This document shows, piece by piece, positions 17,303 through 25,374 of a stretch of DNA of 64,000 nt; the stretch's first letter is position 1, and every line of letters starts with the position of its first letter. The translations under genes and the position numbers were made by a program. Below the pieces are notes generated by a model that saw only the letters and a list, made by a program, of their open reading frames with translations, made no database searches and had not been told where the DNA came from. The DNA lies in NCBI GenBank assembly GCA_041676625.1, contig JBAYRN010000008.1, positions 10,809-74,808 on the forward strand, read 5' to 3'. The stretch comes from JAEXNA01 sp041676625. Lineage in GTDB: Bacteria; Vulcanimicrobiota; Xenobia; Xenobiales; JADMJV01.

Positions 17303-17533
17303 ATGAAATCTCTCAATGTGCATGAAGCCAAGACGCAACTTTCTGCGTTACTTTCGGAAGTCGAGAATAAGGGAAAGTCCTTCATCGTGTGTCGGCACGG
17401 CAAGCCAATCGCGGAGCTTGTGCCCTACAAGAGGAAGTCCCGGATCCAGCCACACCCGACATTGAGCCAGATAGCGATTCACTACGACCCTACTGAAGCT
17501 TTATCTGAAGACGAATGGCCGAACGCCCTCTAA
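17303..17533 (+). CDS. Phd/YefM-type antitoxin
   Basis: 76 residues. It starts MKSLNVHEAKTQLSALLSEV, the Phd/YefM DNA-binding signature, followed by FIVCRHGKPIAELVPY. The C-terminus (HYDPTEALSEDEWP) is the toxin-neutralising tail. It overlaps the following PIN toxin gene by 19 nt. It probably binds its own promoter. Confidence 0.9.
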   Translation: MKSLNVHEAKTQLSALLSEVENKGKSFIVCRHGKPIAELVPYKRKSRIQPHPTLSQIAIHYDPTEALSEDEWPNAL

Positions 17534-17913
17534 TATTGGATACTTGCGCCCTACTGTGGTTGGCTGAGGGTGCGGGTCGACTCACCGAAGATGCGCGTTC
17601 TCAGATAGACTCAGCCCCGATAGTCTATGTCTCAGCGATTTCAGGGTTCGAAATCGGGATAAAGCATTCGGTGGGGAAGCTCACGTTGCCGGTGGAACCA
17701 GAGCAGTGGTTTGCAGAGATCCTCGCGCACCATGGACTGGAGGTTCTAGATTTAGATCTGTCGATTTGCCTTCGGTCTACCCAACTCCCCCAGATACATC
17801 GCGACCCTTGCGACCGACTTATTATTGCAGCGGCACAACTCCGTCGTCTACCGATAGTCAGTGGTGACCGGATCTTTGAACAGTATGACGTAGAGCTGAT
17901 TAGGACCTGTTGA
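17515..17913 (+). CDS. VapC-type PIN-domain toxin
   Basis: 132 residues. PIN-domain ribonuclease with the acidic metal-binding set: LILDTCALLWL (Asp), SGFEIGIKH (Glu), DPCDRLIIAAA (Asp) and a final VSGDRIFEQYDVE. Members of this PIN group pair with Phd-type antitoxins and cut RNA. The last two codons and the stop lie inside the left arm of the 170-bp inverted-repeat element, so insertion may have set its C-terminus. Confidence 0.9.
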   Translation: MAERPLILDTCALLWLAEGAGRLTEDARSQIDSAPIVYVSAISGFEIGIKHSVGKLTLPVEPEQWFAEILAHHGLEVLDLDLSICLRSTQLPQIHRDPCDRLIIAAAQLRRLPIVSGDRIFEQYDVELIRTC

Positions 17914-18075
17914 CATTCAGCTTTCTGTCGCCAAACTTGCCCATCACCCACTTCGCGGGTACCCGACCTCCCGAAGCGAAACTTTCCTCAAATAGGTCCA
18001 CTATTCCGCAGAAAGTTCCACTTCGGGAGAAGAAAAATGTCCTGCGTTTGACTCCGAAAGCTGAATGTCAACAGG
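17906..18075. repeat. 170-bp nested inverted-repeat element
   Basis: Perfect 20-bp terminal inverted repeats at 17906-17925 and 18056-18075 (left arm begins CCTGTTGACATTCAG). A second, inner pair at 17968-17986 and 18011-18029 matches at 17 of 19 positions (CTCCCGAAG on the left). The apical loop is 24 nt. No open frame of note inside. The left arm contains the vapC stop. It resembles a MITE or REP-like non-autonomous element, or a large RNA hairpin. No second copy seen in this window. Confidence 0.8.
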
Positions 18076-18141
18076 CCCAAGTTAGAGGTTCCCGGCTCTC
18101 TCTCGCGTAACCTGGAACCCAGAGAATTGTGAGGTGCGGTC

Positions 18142-18786
18142 TTGGTGAAGCCCGGAGAGTTTGCGGCCCTGAAGGTGGTGCGTACCCGAAAGGACGCGGC
18201 ACTGCTGGATTGGGGAGGAGAAGAGCCGCTTCCGTTGCCCCTCGAAGAGCAACGAGGGGAGGTGGCCCGGGGGGACCTGGTGGTGGTCTACATCACCCGG
18301 GATGACCGGGTCTTCTCCAGGCCCATGGCCTCCATGCGGCTGGATGACTTTTTCGAGCGCGATACCGCGGAACTGACCCCCAACCAAAAGGTTGACTTGC
18401 TGATCTTCGGCGAGAGCGATCTGGGTTTCGACGCCGTCATCGATAATCGCTACCGGGGCGTGCTGTATCACAACGAGGTCTTTCAGGACCTTGACTACGG
18501 TCAGCGCCTCAGCGGATACGTGAAGAAGATCCGAGAAGACGGAAAGGTGGACCTGATGACCCAGCTCCGGGGTACCCGGGGCACCACGGACCTGGGGCGA
18601 TTGATCAAGGAAAAACTGCGAGAGAACGGGGGCTTTCTTCCTCTCACCGACAAGAGCCCACCGGAGGAGATCTACCGGCTGTTCGGGGTCAGCAAGAAGA
18701 AGTACAAAATGGCGGTGGGACGATTGTTCAAGCATCAGGATGTGGCGCTGGAGCCTGGTGGGGTTCGATTAGTAGATCGCTCATGA
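18142..18786 (+). CDS. CvfB-like S1 RNA-binding protein
   Basis: 214 residues, shorter than typical CvfB (about 280). It starts FAALKVVRTRKDAALLDWG, the first S1-like barrel, followed by a region ending RGVLYHNEVFQDLDYGQRL with an S1 strand pattern, then GYVKKIREDGKVDL and a C-terminal winged-helix (EEIYRLFGVSKKKYKMAVGR). CvfB proteins bind RNA and affect virulence or translation in Firmicutes. TTG 18142 or GTG 18145 starts it, after a GAGG. ATGA overlap with the decarboxylase. Confidence 0.8.
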   Translation: MVKPGEFAALKVVRTRKDAALLDWGGEEPLPLPLEEQRGEVARGDLVVVYITRDDRVFSRPMASMRLDDFFERDTAELTPNQKVDLLIFGESDLGFDAVIDNRYRGVLYHNEVFQDLDYGQRLSGYVKKIREDGKVDLMTQLRGTRGTTDLGRLIKEKLRENGGFLPLTDKSPPEEIYRLFGVSKKKYKMAVGRLFKHQDVALEPGGVRLVDRS

Positions 18787-20237
18787 GTCGGGGAGATCAA
18801 CGGCAGGCCCCCTACTTCGAAGCCCTGCAAAGCTACGTTCGGCAGCAAAACCTCACCTTCCACGTTCCGGGCCACCAGCACGGGCGCTCAGCACCTGAAG
18901 AGTTCACCGAACTCCTTCACAGTTGGGGCCTGGCCTGCGACATCACCGAGGTCTGGGGGATCGACGACATCCACGACCCGGTCGACCAGTACGACCGCGC
19001 GCGGGAGTTGGCCGCCCAGCTTCACGGGGCTGAGCAAACCTTCTTTCTGGTCAACGGCTCCACGGTGGGAAATCAGGCCATGTTTCTCTCGGTGCTGGGC
19101 CCGGAAAGCTCGGTGATCTTACCCCACAACAGCCATCGCTCGGTCTACTCCGCGCTACTGCTAAGCGGGGCCCCGGCCCATTTCTTTGCCACCGATTTCC
19201 ATCCCGAGCTGCTCTGCAGCTTGCCTCCTACCCTGGAGCAGGCGGTGGAAGCCATGGACTGCTACCCCCAGGCCGGTGCGTTTTTCCTGACCTCACCCAC
19301 CTATCACGGGGCCACCTCTCCTCTACCGGCTATCGTGGCCGAGGCCCACAAGCGCGGACTGGTGGTCATGGTCGATGAGGCCTGGGGCGGGCACTTGAAG
19401 TTCTGCCAGGGTTCACCCACCGCCCTGGAGGCGGGGGCGGACCTGGTGGTGCAGTCTGCCCACAAAATGACTCCGGCCCTGACCCAGGGGGCCTTTCTCC
19501 ACCTCCGGGGGAGTCGGGTGGACCCGTCACGGGTAGCCTCGGTCTTGCGCCATCTCCAGACCAGTTCCCCTTCCAGCCTGCTGGTGGCAAGCCTCGACTG
19601 CGCCCGTCGACAGATGGCCCTGGAAGGCGAAGCGCTGTGGGCTGAAGCTCTGCGATTGGCCACCTCCCTGCAGCGCCGGATCCAGGCTCTGGCAGGGATC
19701 GACTGCTTTCAGACCCCGCCCGCTTGGGACGACTCCCGATTGCTGGTGCGGGCCCACGGTTACTCGGGAGCAAGGTTGGAGGAAGTCCTACGAAGGCAGT
19801 TCCGAATCCAGGTGGAGATGAGCGAGTTACACCAGGTGTTGTTTCTGATAACCCCGGGGCACACTCCCGAGCACGCTGACAGGCTGGTGAGTGCGCTGGG
19901 CGCTTTGCCCCCGGCAGAGGAAAGCTTCGATTGGAAGGAGATTCGAGATACGCTGCTCGCGTTGTGGAGCAAAAATCGCCTTTGGGAACCCCCTGCCAAG
20001 ACGGTGAGGGAGGTCTTTTTTTCGACCACCTCCCCGGTCAATTTGGAAGAGGCGGTAGACCAAACCTGTGCCGAACTACTATACTGCTACCCACCAGGGG
20101 TCCCGTTCATGTACCCCGGGCAGCGTTTCTCCAGAGAAGCGCTGGAACTCATCAAGATGGGCAGACGCCTGGGCGGTTCGGTCAAAGGAGGGGCGGACCC
20201 GAACCTGGACAGCGTCCTCGTACTGAATAAAGAATGA
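18783..20237 (+). CDS. Orn/Lys/Arg decarboxylase family PLP enzyme
   Basis: 484 residues, the short form seen as YaaO/SpeA-like proteins in Firmicutes and cyanobacteria. Signatures: FHVPGHQHGR near the N-terminus, FFLVNGSTVGNQAM, TSPTYHGATSP, VVMVDEAWGGHL and the PLP lysine in VVQSAHKMTPAL. It likely decarboxylates a basic amino acid for polyamine synthesis; the exact substrate is not readable. Overlaps both neighbours by ATGA, inside the CvfB-to-RicT operon. Confidence 0.9.
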   Translation: MSRGDQRQAPYFEALQSYVRQQNLTFHVPGHQHGRSAPEEFTELLHSWGLACDITEVWGIDDIHDPVDQYDRARELAAQLHGAEQTFFLVNGSTVGNQAMFLSVLGPESSVILPHNSHRSVYSALLLSGAPAHFFATDFHPELLCSLPPTLEQAVEAMDCYPQAGAFFLTSPTYHGATSPLPAIVAEAHKRGLVVMVDEAWGGHLKFCQGSPTALEAGADLVVQSAHKMTPALTQGAFLHLRGSRVDPSRVASVLRHLQTSSPSSLLVASLDCARRQMALEGEALWAEALRLATSLQRRIQALAGIDCFQTPPAWDDSRLLVRAHGYSGARLEEVLRRQFRIQVEMSELHQVLFLITPGHTPEHADRLVSALGALPPAEESFDWKEIRDTLLALWSKNRLWEPPAKTVREVFFSTTSPVNLEEAVDQTCAELLYCYPPGVPFMYPGQRFSREALELIKMGRRLGGSVKGGADPNLDSVLVLNKE

Positions 20238-21805
20238 CAGACAACAAGACACAAGTGATCGCTGACGATCTCGAGAAACTTTTGCACGTGCTCCCCCTGA
20301 GGGTACAGCACCAGATCACGGCCATGGAGCGCAGCCAGTCCGATCTCATCGAGATCATCCTGGACCTGGGTCGTCGCGCTGAAGCCCGCTACCCGGGAGA
20401 GTTCGTTTTCCTGGGAGATCAACTGGTGACCCGAGAAGAGATCGACGGGGTGGTTTCTCGTCTGGGAAGTTTCGGGGGCGACAACCGCGCCGGACTGGAA
20501 CGTACCCTGCACCGCATCTCGGCGATTCGAAACCGGGCCGGGGGCGTCATCGGGCTGACCTGTCGGGTCGGACGAGCCATTTACGGCACCGCGGAGATCC
20601 TGAAGGACGTGGTGAAATCGGGCAACAGCATTCTGCTGCTGGGCCGGCCAGGGGTGGGCAAGACCACTTTGCTACGAGAGATCGCCCGCATTTTGGCCGA
20701 CCAGGAGATGAAACGAGTGGTGATCGTGGACACCTCCAATGAGATCGCCGGAGACGGAGACGTACCCCACCCCGGGATCGGACTGGCCCGGCGCATGCAG
20801 GTGGTCAACAACGATCGACAGCACGCGGTCATGATCGAAGCCGTGGAAAACCACATGCCGGAAGTGATCGTGGTGGATGAGATCGGTACCGAGGCGGAAG
20901 CCTACGCCGCCCGAACCATCGCCGAGCGCGGCGTGATGCTGGTGGCTACGGCCCACGGAAATACCCTGGAAAATCTCATCCTCAACCCCACCCTCTCCGA
21001 TCTGATTGGAGGGATCCAGTCGGTCACTCTATCGGATGAAGAAGCCAAACGACGGGGTACCCAGAAATCCATTCTGGAGCGACGCTCGCCGCCCACCTTC
21101 CAGACGGTGGTGGAAATCCAGGACAAGAAGACCTTCGTCATCCACAATGACGTGGCCACGGTGGTGGATCTCTTGCTTCGAGACGACAAACCGTTGCCGG
21201 AGATTCGGGTTCGTAAGGATCAGGGGGTCGAGGTGGTTCAGGATTCCAACATCGAGTTTCTAGCTTACGGCCATGGTCTGAAAAAAGAGAGCCTGGAAGC
21301 CGAGGACCGACACCGGTTGGCCCCTCCGCCCCCCGGCCATCGGGTGACTGAAGGAGCCAAGATCTTTCCCTATTCGGTTAGCCGCAACCGGTTGGAGCGA
21401 GCGATCCGAACCCTGGGGATCGACGCCACCATAACTCGCAACTGGCAGGATGCGGATTTCGTGCTCACCGTAAAGAGCCAGGCTCGTCGCGGGGGCAACA
21501 AGTTCGACCGGATCACCGAGAAGAACAAACCGGTTCATCAGATCCGTTCCAACACCGTGGCTCATATTCAGAAGTTTCTGAAGAACTATTTTTCCATCGA
21601 CGATTTGTCGGATGAAGAACTCGCCTTGCGGGAAACCGAGGTGGGCATAAGGAAAGTCCAGTCCACCGGTCGTCCCATCGACCTGGCCCCCCAGGGCCCG
21701 GCTATCCGGCGGGTGCAACACGAGACTATTGAAAATACGGGGCTGGACTCGAAGAGCGTAGGTACGGAGCCGTACAGGCACGTCCGAATTTTTCGGTCGG
21801 CTTGA
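20234..21805 (+). CDS. AAA ATPase with R3H-type C-terminus (Ycf45-like)
   Basis: 523 residues. Helical N-terminus, then an ATPase core with LGRPGVGKTTLLREIAR (Walker A), VVIVDTSNEIAGDGD and EVIVVDEIGTEAEAYAA (Walker B), related to SpoIIIAA and chloroplast Ycf45. The last 170 residues include an R3H-like single-strand nucleic acid-binding segment. Family proteins occur in cyanobacteria and Firmicutes with unknown role. Overlaps the decarboxylase by ATGA and the start region of tmk. Confidence 0.85.
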   Translation: MTDNKTQVIADDLEKLLHVLPLRVQHQITAMERSQSDLIEIILDLGRRAEARYPGEFVFLGDQLVTREEIDGVVSRLGSFGGDNRAGLERTLHRISAIRNRAGGVIGLTCRVGRAIYGTAEILKDVVKSGNSILLLGRPGVGKTTLLREIARILADQEMKRVVIVDTSNEIAGDGDVPHPGIGLARRMQVVNNDRQHAVMIEAVENHMPEVIVVDEIGTEAEAYAARTIAERGVMLVATAHGNTLENLILNPTLSDLIGGIQSVTLSDEEAKRRGTQKSILERRSPPTFQTVVEIQDKKTFVIHNDVATVVDLLLRDDKPLPEIRVRKDQGVEVVQDSNIEFLAYGHGLKKESLEAEDRHRLAPPPPGHRVTEGAKIFPYSVSRNRLERAIRTLGIDATITRNWQDADFVLTVKSQARRGGNKFDRITEKNKPVHQIRSNTVAHIQKFLKNYFSIDDLSDEELALRETEVGIRKVQSTGRPIDLAPQGPAIRRVQHETIENTGLDSKSVGTEPYRHVRIFRSA

Positions 21806-21831
21806 AGAAAGGTTGGAGCAAAGCAGTGGGT

Positions 21832-22521
21832 ATGGAAGGTCTATTTATCACCTTTGAAGGTCTGGAGGGGGCGGGAAAAAGCACCCAGGCTAAATTGTTG
21901 GCAGACAAGCTGACGGAAGCGGGATACCCGGTCACCCTGGTGCGCGAACCCGGCGGAACCACGGTAGGGGAAGCCATCCGAGGTATCCTGGCCGATCCCA
22001 GGTACGACGACATGAGCGCCTTAACCGAGGTGTTTCTCTTTGCTGCCTCACGTACCCAACTCGTTCAGCAGGTGATCCGGCCCCAACTGGGGGAGGGCAC
22101 CATCGTGATTTGCGATCGCTTCTCTGATGCCACCATCGCTTATCAGGGGTACGGGCGCGGGGTTCACCCGACCCAACTCCGAGAGATTAGTGACATCTGC
22201 TCCTGGGGAGTGCACCCCGACCTCACCTTCTTGATCGACATCGAACCGGCTCGAGGTCTGAACCGGGTGCGCACCCGCTCGGTGGAGACCCTGACCAAAC
22301 TCGATCGCTTCGAGAATCTTGATCTGGCTTTTTTCGAAAAAGTGCGCGACGGCTATATGGCGCTCTCTCAAGAAGAACCGTATCGGTTTCGGGTCCTCGA
22401 TGGAACCGGAGAGGTGGAGCCTCTGGCCCGAAAGATCTATGAACTCTCTATGGACATGGTGAAGAAAAGGATCCCCGATCCAGGACGCCTCTCGCTGGGT
22501 AGAAAAGGTCTCGACAGCTAG
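21832..22521 (+). CDS. tmk: Thymidylate kinase
   Basis: 229 residues. Phosphorylates dTMP to dTDP with ATP. MEGLFITFEGLEGAGKSTQ is the P-loop start, VREPGGTTVGE the dTMP-binding DR(E)PG loop, then ICDRFSDATIAYQGYGRG and FLIDIEPARGLNR. The ATG at 21832 gives the standard N-terminus. A TTG at 21802 overlapping the upstream stop (TTGA) would add ten residues. Followed closely by holB, as in Bacillus. Confidence 0.95.
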   Translation: MEGLFITFEGLEGAGKSTQAKLLADKLTEAGYPVTLVREPGGTTVGEAIRGILADPRYDDMSALTEVFLFAASRTQLVQQVIRPQLGEGTIVICDRFSDATIAYQGYGRGVHPTQLREISDICSWGVHPDLTFLIDIEPARGLNRVRTRSVETLTKLDRFENLDLAFFEKVRDGYMALSQEEPYRFRVLDGTGEVEPLARKIYELSMDMVKKRIPDPGRLSLGRKGLDS

Positions 22522-22530
22522 GGCACGCTC

Positions 22531-23526
22531 TTGCAGGATCTGGACTTCCGCACTCTGGTCGGTCACGGCGCGGCCCTTCAGGCCTTGCGCAAAGGAGGGC
22601 GGCGAGAGCCGTTCCCTTCTCTGATCTTCGATGGACCGGCTCGAATCGGCAAGCGGCTCACCGGGATCTGGTATGCCGCCTTTTTGAACTGCTTGCAAAA
22701 AGACGATCTGGCCCCTTGCGGACAGTGCTCAGCCTGTAAGAAGCTGGCCTCCGGCGGACACCCGGATCTCCACTGCACTCGGGTACCCGAAAAAAAGACC
22801 GTGGTGGGCGTTTCCGAGGTGCGGGAGATCATCAACGAGATCCATCACGCACCGTTTGAAGGAAACTTCAGGGTGTGGATCATCGAAGAGGGGGAGCGGC
22901 TCAGCGACGAGGCTCAGAATGCCCTCTTGAAGACCCTGGAGGAGCCTCCCCGCCGAGCCGTGATCCTCCTGGTCACCAACCTGGTAGGGACCCTGCTGCC
23001 CACCGTTTTCAGCCGCTGCCGGTTGGTCCGGTTTGGAGGGCTGGAACCGGGACAGATGCTGGAGGCACTCCGCAGCCAGGGAGCCGATCAGGCCATGGCG
23101 GACAAACTGACAGCCCTCTGCGGGGGGAGTCTCGGGTTGGCCCTGACCTTGTTGCGGGAACCGGGAGTGCTGGAGGAGCAGGAAAACGTCCTGGAGCTAT
23201 TCGGTGGTTTGCCGGGGCAGGACCTCTGGGCGGCAGTCGAGGCGGCTCGACTGCTGGAGCGTTCGAAGCACACTTCCCCCGACGCCCTGATCGGCCTGGG
23301 TCTGTCCTTCTTTCGAGACCTCCTGATGCTGTCTGCGGGCTCTCCGGAGTTGGTGGTTCACAAGTCCCGACTGGCCCAATTTGAACAGCTAGCTTCCCAG
23401 ATCTCTACCTCTGAGATTCGAGCCTTGATCAAGGAGTTTCAAGAGGCAGACCTCTATTTGCAACGAAACGTCTCTCCACGCCTGCTGTTTCAGCGACTGT
23501 GCGTAAACGTTTCCAGGAGTCTTTAG
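22531..23526 (+). CDS. holB: DNA polymerase III delta-prime subunit
   Basis: 331 residues, clamp-loader subunit. It shows FDGPARIGKRLTG (P-loop variant), a zinc module of four cysteines (C-x8-C-x2-C-x2-C around LAPCGQCSACKKL), DEAQNALLKTLEEPP and TVFSRCRLVRF, the SRC arginine-finger motif. The start is TTG at 22531, just after tmk. The short P-loop variant suggests weak or no ATP hydrolysis, usual for delta-prime. Confidence 0.92.
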   Translation: MQDLDFRTLVGHGAALQALRKGGRREPFPSLIFDGPARIGKRLTGIWYAAFLNCLQKDDLAPCGQCSACKKLASGGHPDLHCTRVPEKKTVVGVSEVREIINEIHHAPFEGNFRVWIIEEGERLSDEAQNALLKTLEEPPRRAVILLVTNLVGTLLPTVFSRCRLVRFGGLEPGQMLEALRSQGADQAMADKLTALCGGSLGLALTLLREPGVLEEQENVLELFGGLPGQDLWAAVEAARLLERSKHTSPDALIGLGLSFFRDLLMLSAGSPELVVHKSRLAQFEQLASQISTSEIRALIKEFQEADLYLQRNVSPRLLFQRLCVNVSRSL

Positions 23527-23530
23527 GACA

Positions 23531-24382
23531 ATGCTAGCTGTCGAGTTGGAGCGAGTGGGGAAGCCCCATCTATATCCTGAGCCGGAGTTCGAACTCAAAT
23601 CGGGGGACCGGGTGGTGGTGGAAACCGCCCGGGGTACCGAATTGGGCAAGGTCATCTCCACCTCCATCCCTTTCGTGGGAGAGACCCCGAACGATGCCTT
23701 CAAAGCTCTCCGGGCGGCCTCGGCCGAAGACCTCAAGCAGGACTACCAGAACCGGATCGAGTCGGCCCAGGCCTTTACTATGGCCCGAGATGCCATCCAG
23801 AGACTCGGACTGGAGATGAGGCTGCTGGAAGCGCGCCTGACCCTGAACCAGGAAAGGATCATCTTTTTCTTCTGGGCCGAGGGCCGGGTGGATTTTCGGG
23901 TCCTGGTCAAAGAGCTCGTCTCCCTCTTTAAGTGCCGCATCGAACTCCATCAGGTGGGGTCTCGGGACCGCGCCAAGATGATTGGCGGTATCGGGGTGTG
24001 CGGCCGGACCTGCTGCTGCACCTTGTGGCTACGGGAGTTTAGCTCGGTCAGTATACGACTGGCCAGAGAGCAACAGTTGCACGTGAAGCCGGATAAAATT
24101 TCCGGAGTGTGCGGCCGGCTCATGTGTTGCTTGCGTTACGAATACGAAACTTATCGCGCCTTGCGCCAGGAAATGCCTGCGCCGGGCAGCGAGATCGACA
24201 CCCCTGACGGCCTTGTGGTGGTGCTGGACTCGGACCCCATCAACCGTACCTTGCTGGTCAAAAAAGTATCCGCCAGCGAGGACGAAAGAGATGCCGTTTA
24301 CCGTATACCGTTGGGGCGGGCGAAACTCGACCCGGGCAGGGGATGCACTTCCTGTAGCGGTCCCATCGAAGAGACCGAGTGA
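23531..24382 (+). CDS. ricT: PSP1 domain protein, RicT/YaaT
   Basis: 283 residues. PSP1-domain protein; in Bacillus RicT joins RicA and RicF in an Fe-S complex that aids RNase Y and biofilm/sporulation control. Diagnostic cysteines: GVCGRTCCCTLWL and, downstream, SGVCGRLMCCLRYEYE. A further CTSC lies near the end. No RicA or RicF gene is seen nearby. Last gene of the conserved block. Confidence 0.92.
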   Translation: MLAVELERVGKPHLYPEPEFELKSGDRVVVETARGTELGKVISTSIPFVGETPNDAFKALRAASAEDLKQDYQNRIESAQAFTMARDAIQRLGLEMRLLEARLTLNQERIIFFFWAEGRVDFRVLVKELVSLFKCRIELHQVGSRDRAKMIGGIGVCGRTCCCTLWLREFSSVSIRLAREQQLHVKPDKISGVCGRLMCCLRYEYETYRALRQEMPAPGSEIDTPDGLVVVLDSDPINRTLLVKKVSASEDERDAVYRIPLGRAKLDPGRGCTSCSGPIEETE

Positions 24383-24470
24383 AGTGTATCGGACAATTTC
24401 TGGGCTCTGCTGCCCCTATTTCGTTTCGTGGGAATGAAAGGCTTGACGAAAAGTTTTATCATGAGAAAAG

Positions 24471-24499
24471 TTCTCCACAAATCCACAGAGTTTTCCACA
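24471..24499 (+). promoter_or_regulatory. Cluster of DnaA-box-like 9-mers
   Basis: In the 160-nt gap after ricT: TTCTCCACA (24471-24479) and TTTTCCACA (24491-24499) each differ by one base from TTATCCACA, with AATCCACAG between them. All same orientation, in an AT-rich patch. Could bind DnaA; too few boxes to call an origin. Confidence 0.4.
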
Positions 24500-24542
24500 G
24501 GTTTGTTCAGCCATCATTTCCCTGATTCAGGGGAGGCCAGCC

Positions 24543-25325
24543 TTGTCTGAATCCCACCTTTCCCCCGGAGAAAAACCCTGGATCGCCATCACCGGAAGCT
24601 CCTCCGGGATCGGCCGCACAGCGGCCCACCACCTGGCTTCTCGTGGCTTCGGGGTGGTGATTGCCTCCGAACAATCGGAGGCCAATCAAAGGGTTCGCGA
24701 GGAGATCGTGGAGGCCGGATTTCGAGCCGAAGTGGTCGACCTGGACCTTTTGGACTCCCAGAGCGTGGAAAGTTTTTGCCTGCGGGTCAACCAGAAGGTG
24801 GAGTTTTGTGAAATCCTGATCAACAATGCCGGGATAGGGCTCCACAAGACCCTGGAGGAAAGTTCCGAAGAAGAATTCAGGCGGGTCTTCGAGGTCAATT
24901 TTTTTGCCCTGACCAATCTATGCCGCCAGGCCGTCTCTTATATGAAAGAAATGGGCACCGGACACATCATCAATATTTCCTCCGCCTCGGCTCGCCGCAG
25001 TCTGGGACACATGTCGTGCTACGGTGCCACCAAAGGGGCGGTCCACTGCTTTTCCCAGGCGCTGCGGTTGGAGGTGGCCCGCTACGGGATCGCCGTCACC
25101 GAGATCCTCCCCATCTCGGTGCGCACGGAGTTTTTTGACCGCGCCGGCTACCAACCCAAAGGGCTGGTACAGACCCCCGAGACCATCGCCCGGCTCGTGG
25201 AGAGAGCTATCCGCACCCGGGAGGCTGAACTGTGCAGTTCTCAGTTGACCCGCCTGGGGTTCTTACTGGATGTGATCGCCCCCAACTTTTCTTCCCGACT
25301 GCTGGAGTGGCAGCAAAAGCGATAG
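24543..25325 (+). CDS. Short-chain dehydrogenase/reductase
   Basis: 260 residues, NAD(P)-dependent oxidoreductase. GSSSGIGRTAAHHL cofactor motif, NNAGIGL, IINISSASARRSLG with catalytic Ser, and SCYGATKGAVHC (YxxxK). ADH-like classical SDR; substrate unknown. Starts at TTG with GGGAGG upstream. No Asn or Lys missing from the catalytic tetrad as far as can be read. Confidence 0.93.
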   Translation: MSESHLSPGEKPWIAITGSSSGIGRTAAHHLASRGFGVVIASEQSEANQRVREEIVEAGFRAEVVDLDLLDSQSVESFCLRVNQKVEFCEILINNAGIGLHKTLEESSEEEFRRVFEVNFFALTNLCRQAVSYMKEMGTGHIINISSASARRSLGHMSCYGATKGAVHCFSQALRLEVARYGIAVTEILPISVRTEFFDRAGYQPKGLVQTPETIARLVERAIRTREAELCSSQLTRLGFLLDVIAPNFSSRLLEWQQKR

Positions 25326-25374
25326 TCTTTCCTTTGGAAGGTTCCATTCCTGATCCCGAGAACTCTCTAAGGGA

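Noticed and set aside
24383..24542. Replication origin
   Set aside because: Only three imperfect DnaA-like boxes and no dnaA or dnaN nearby.
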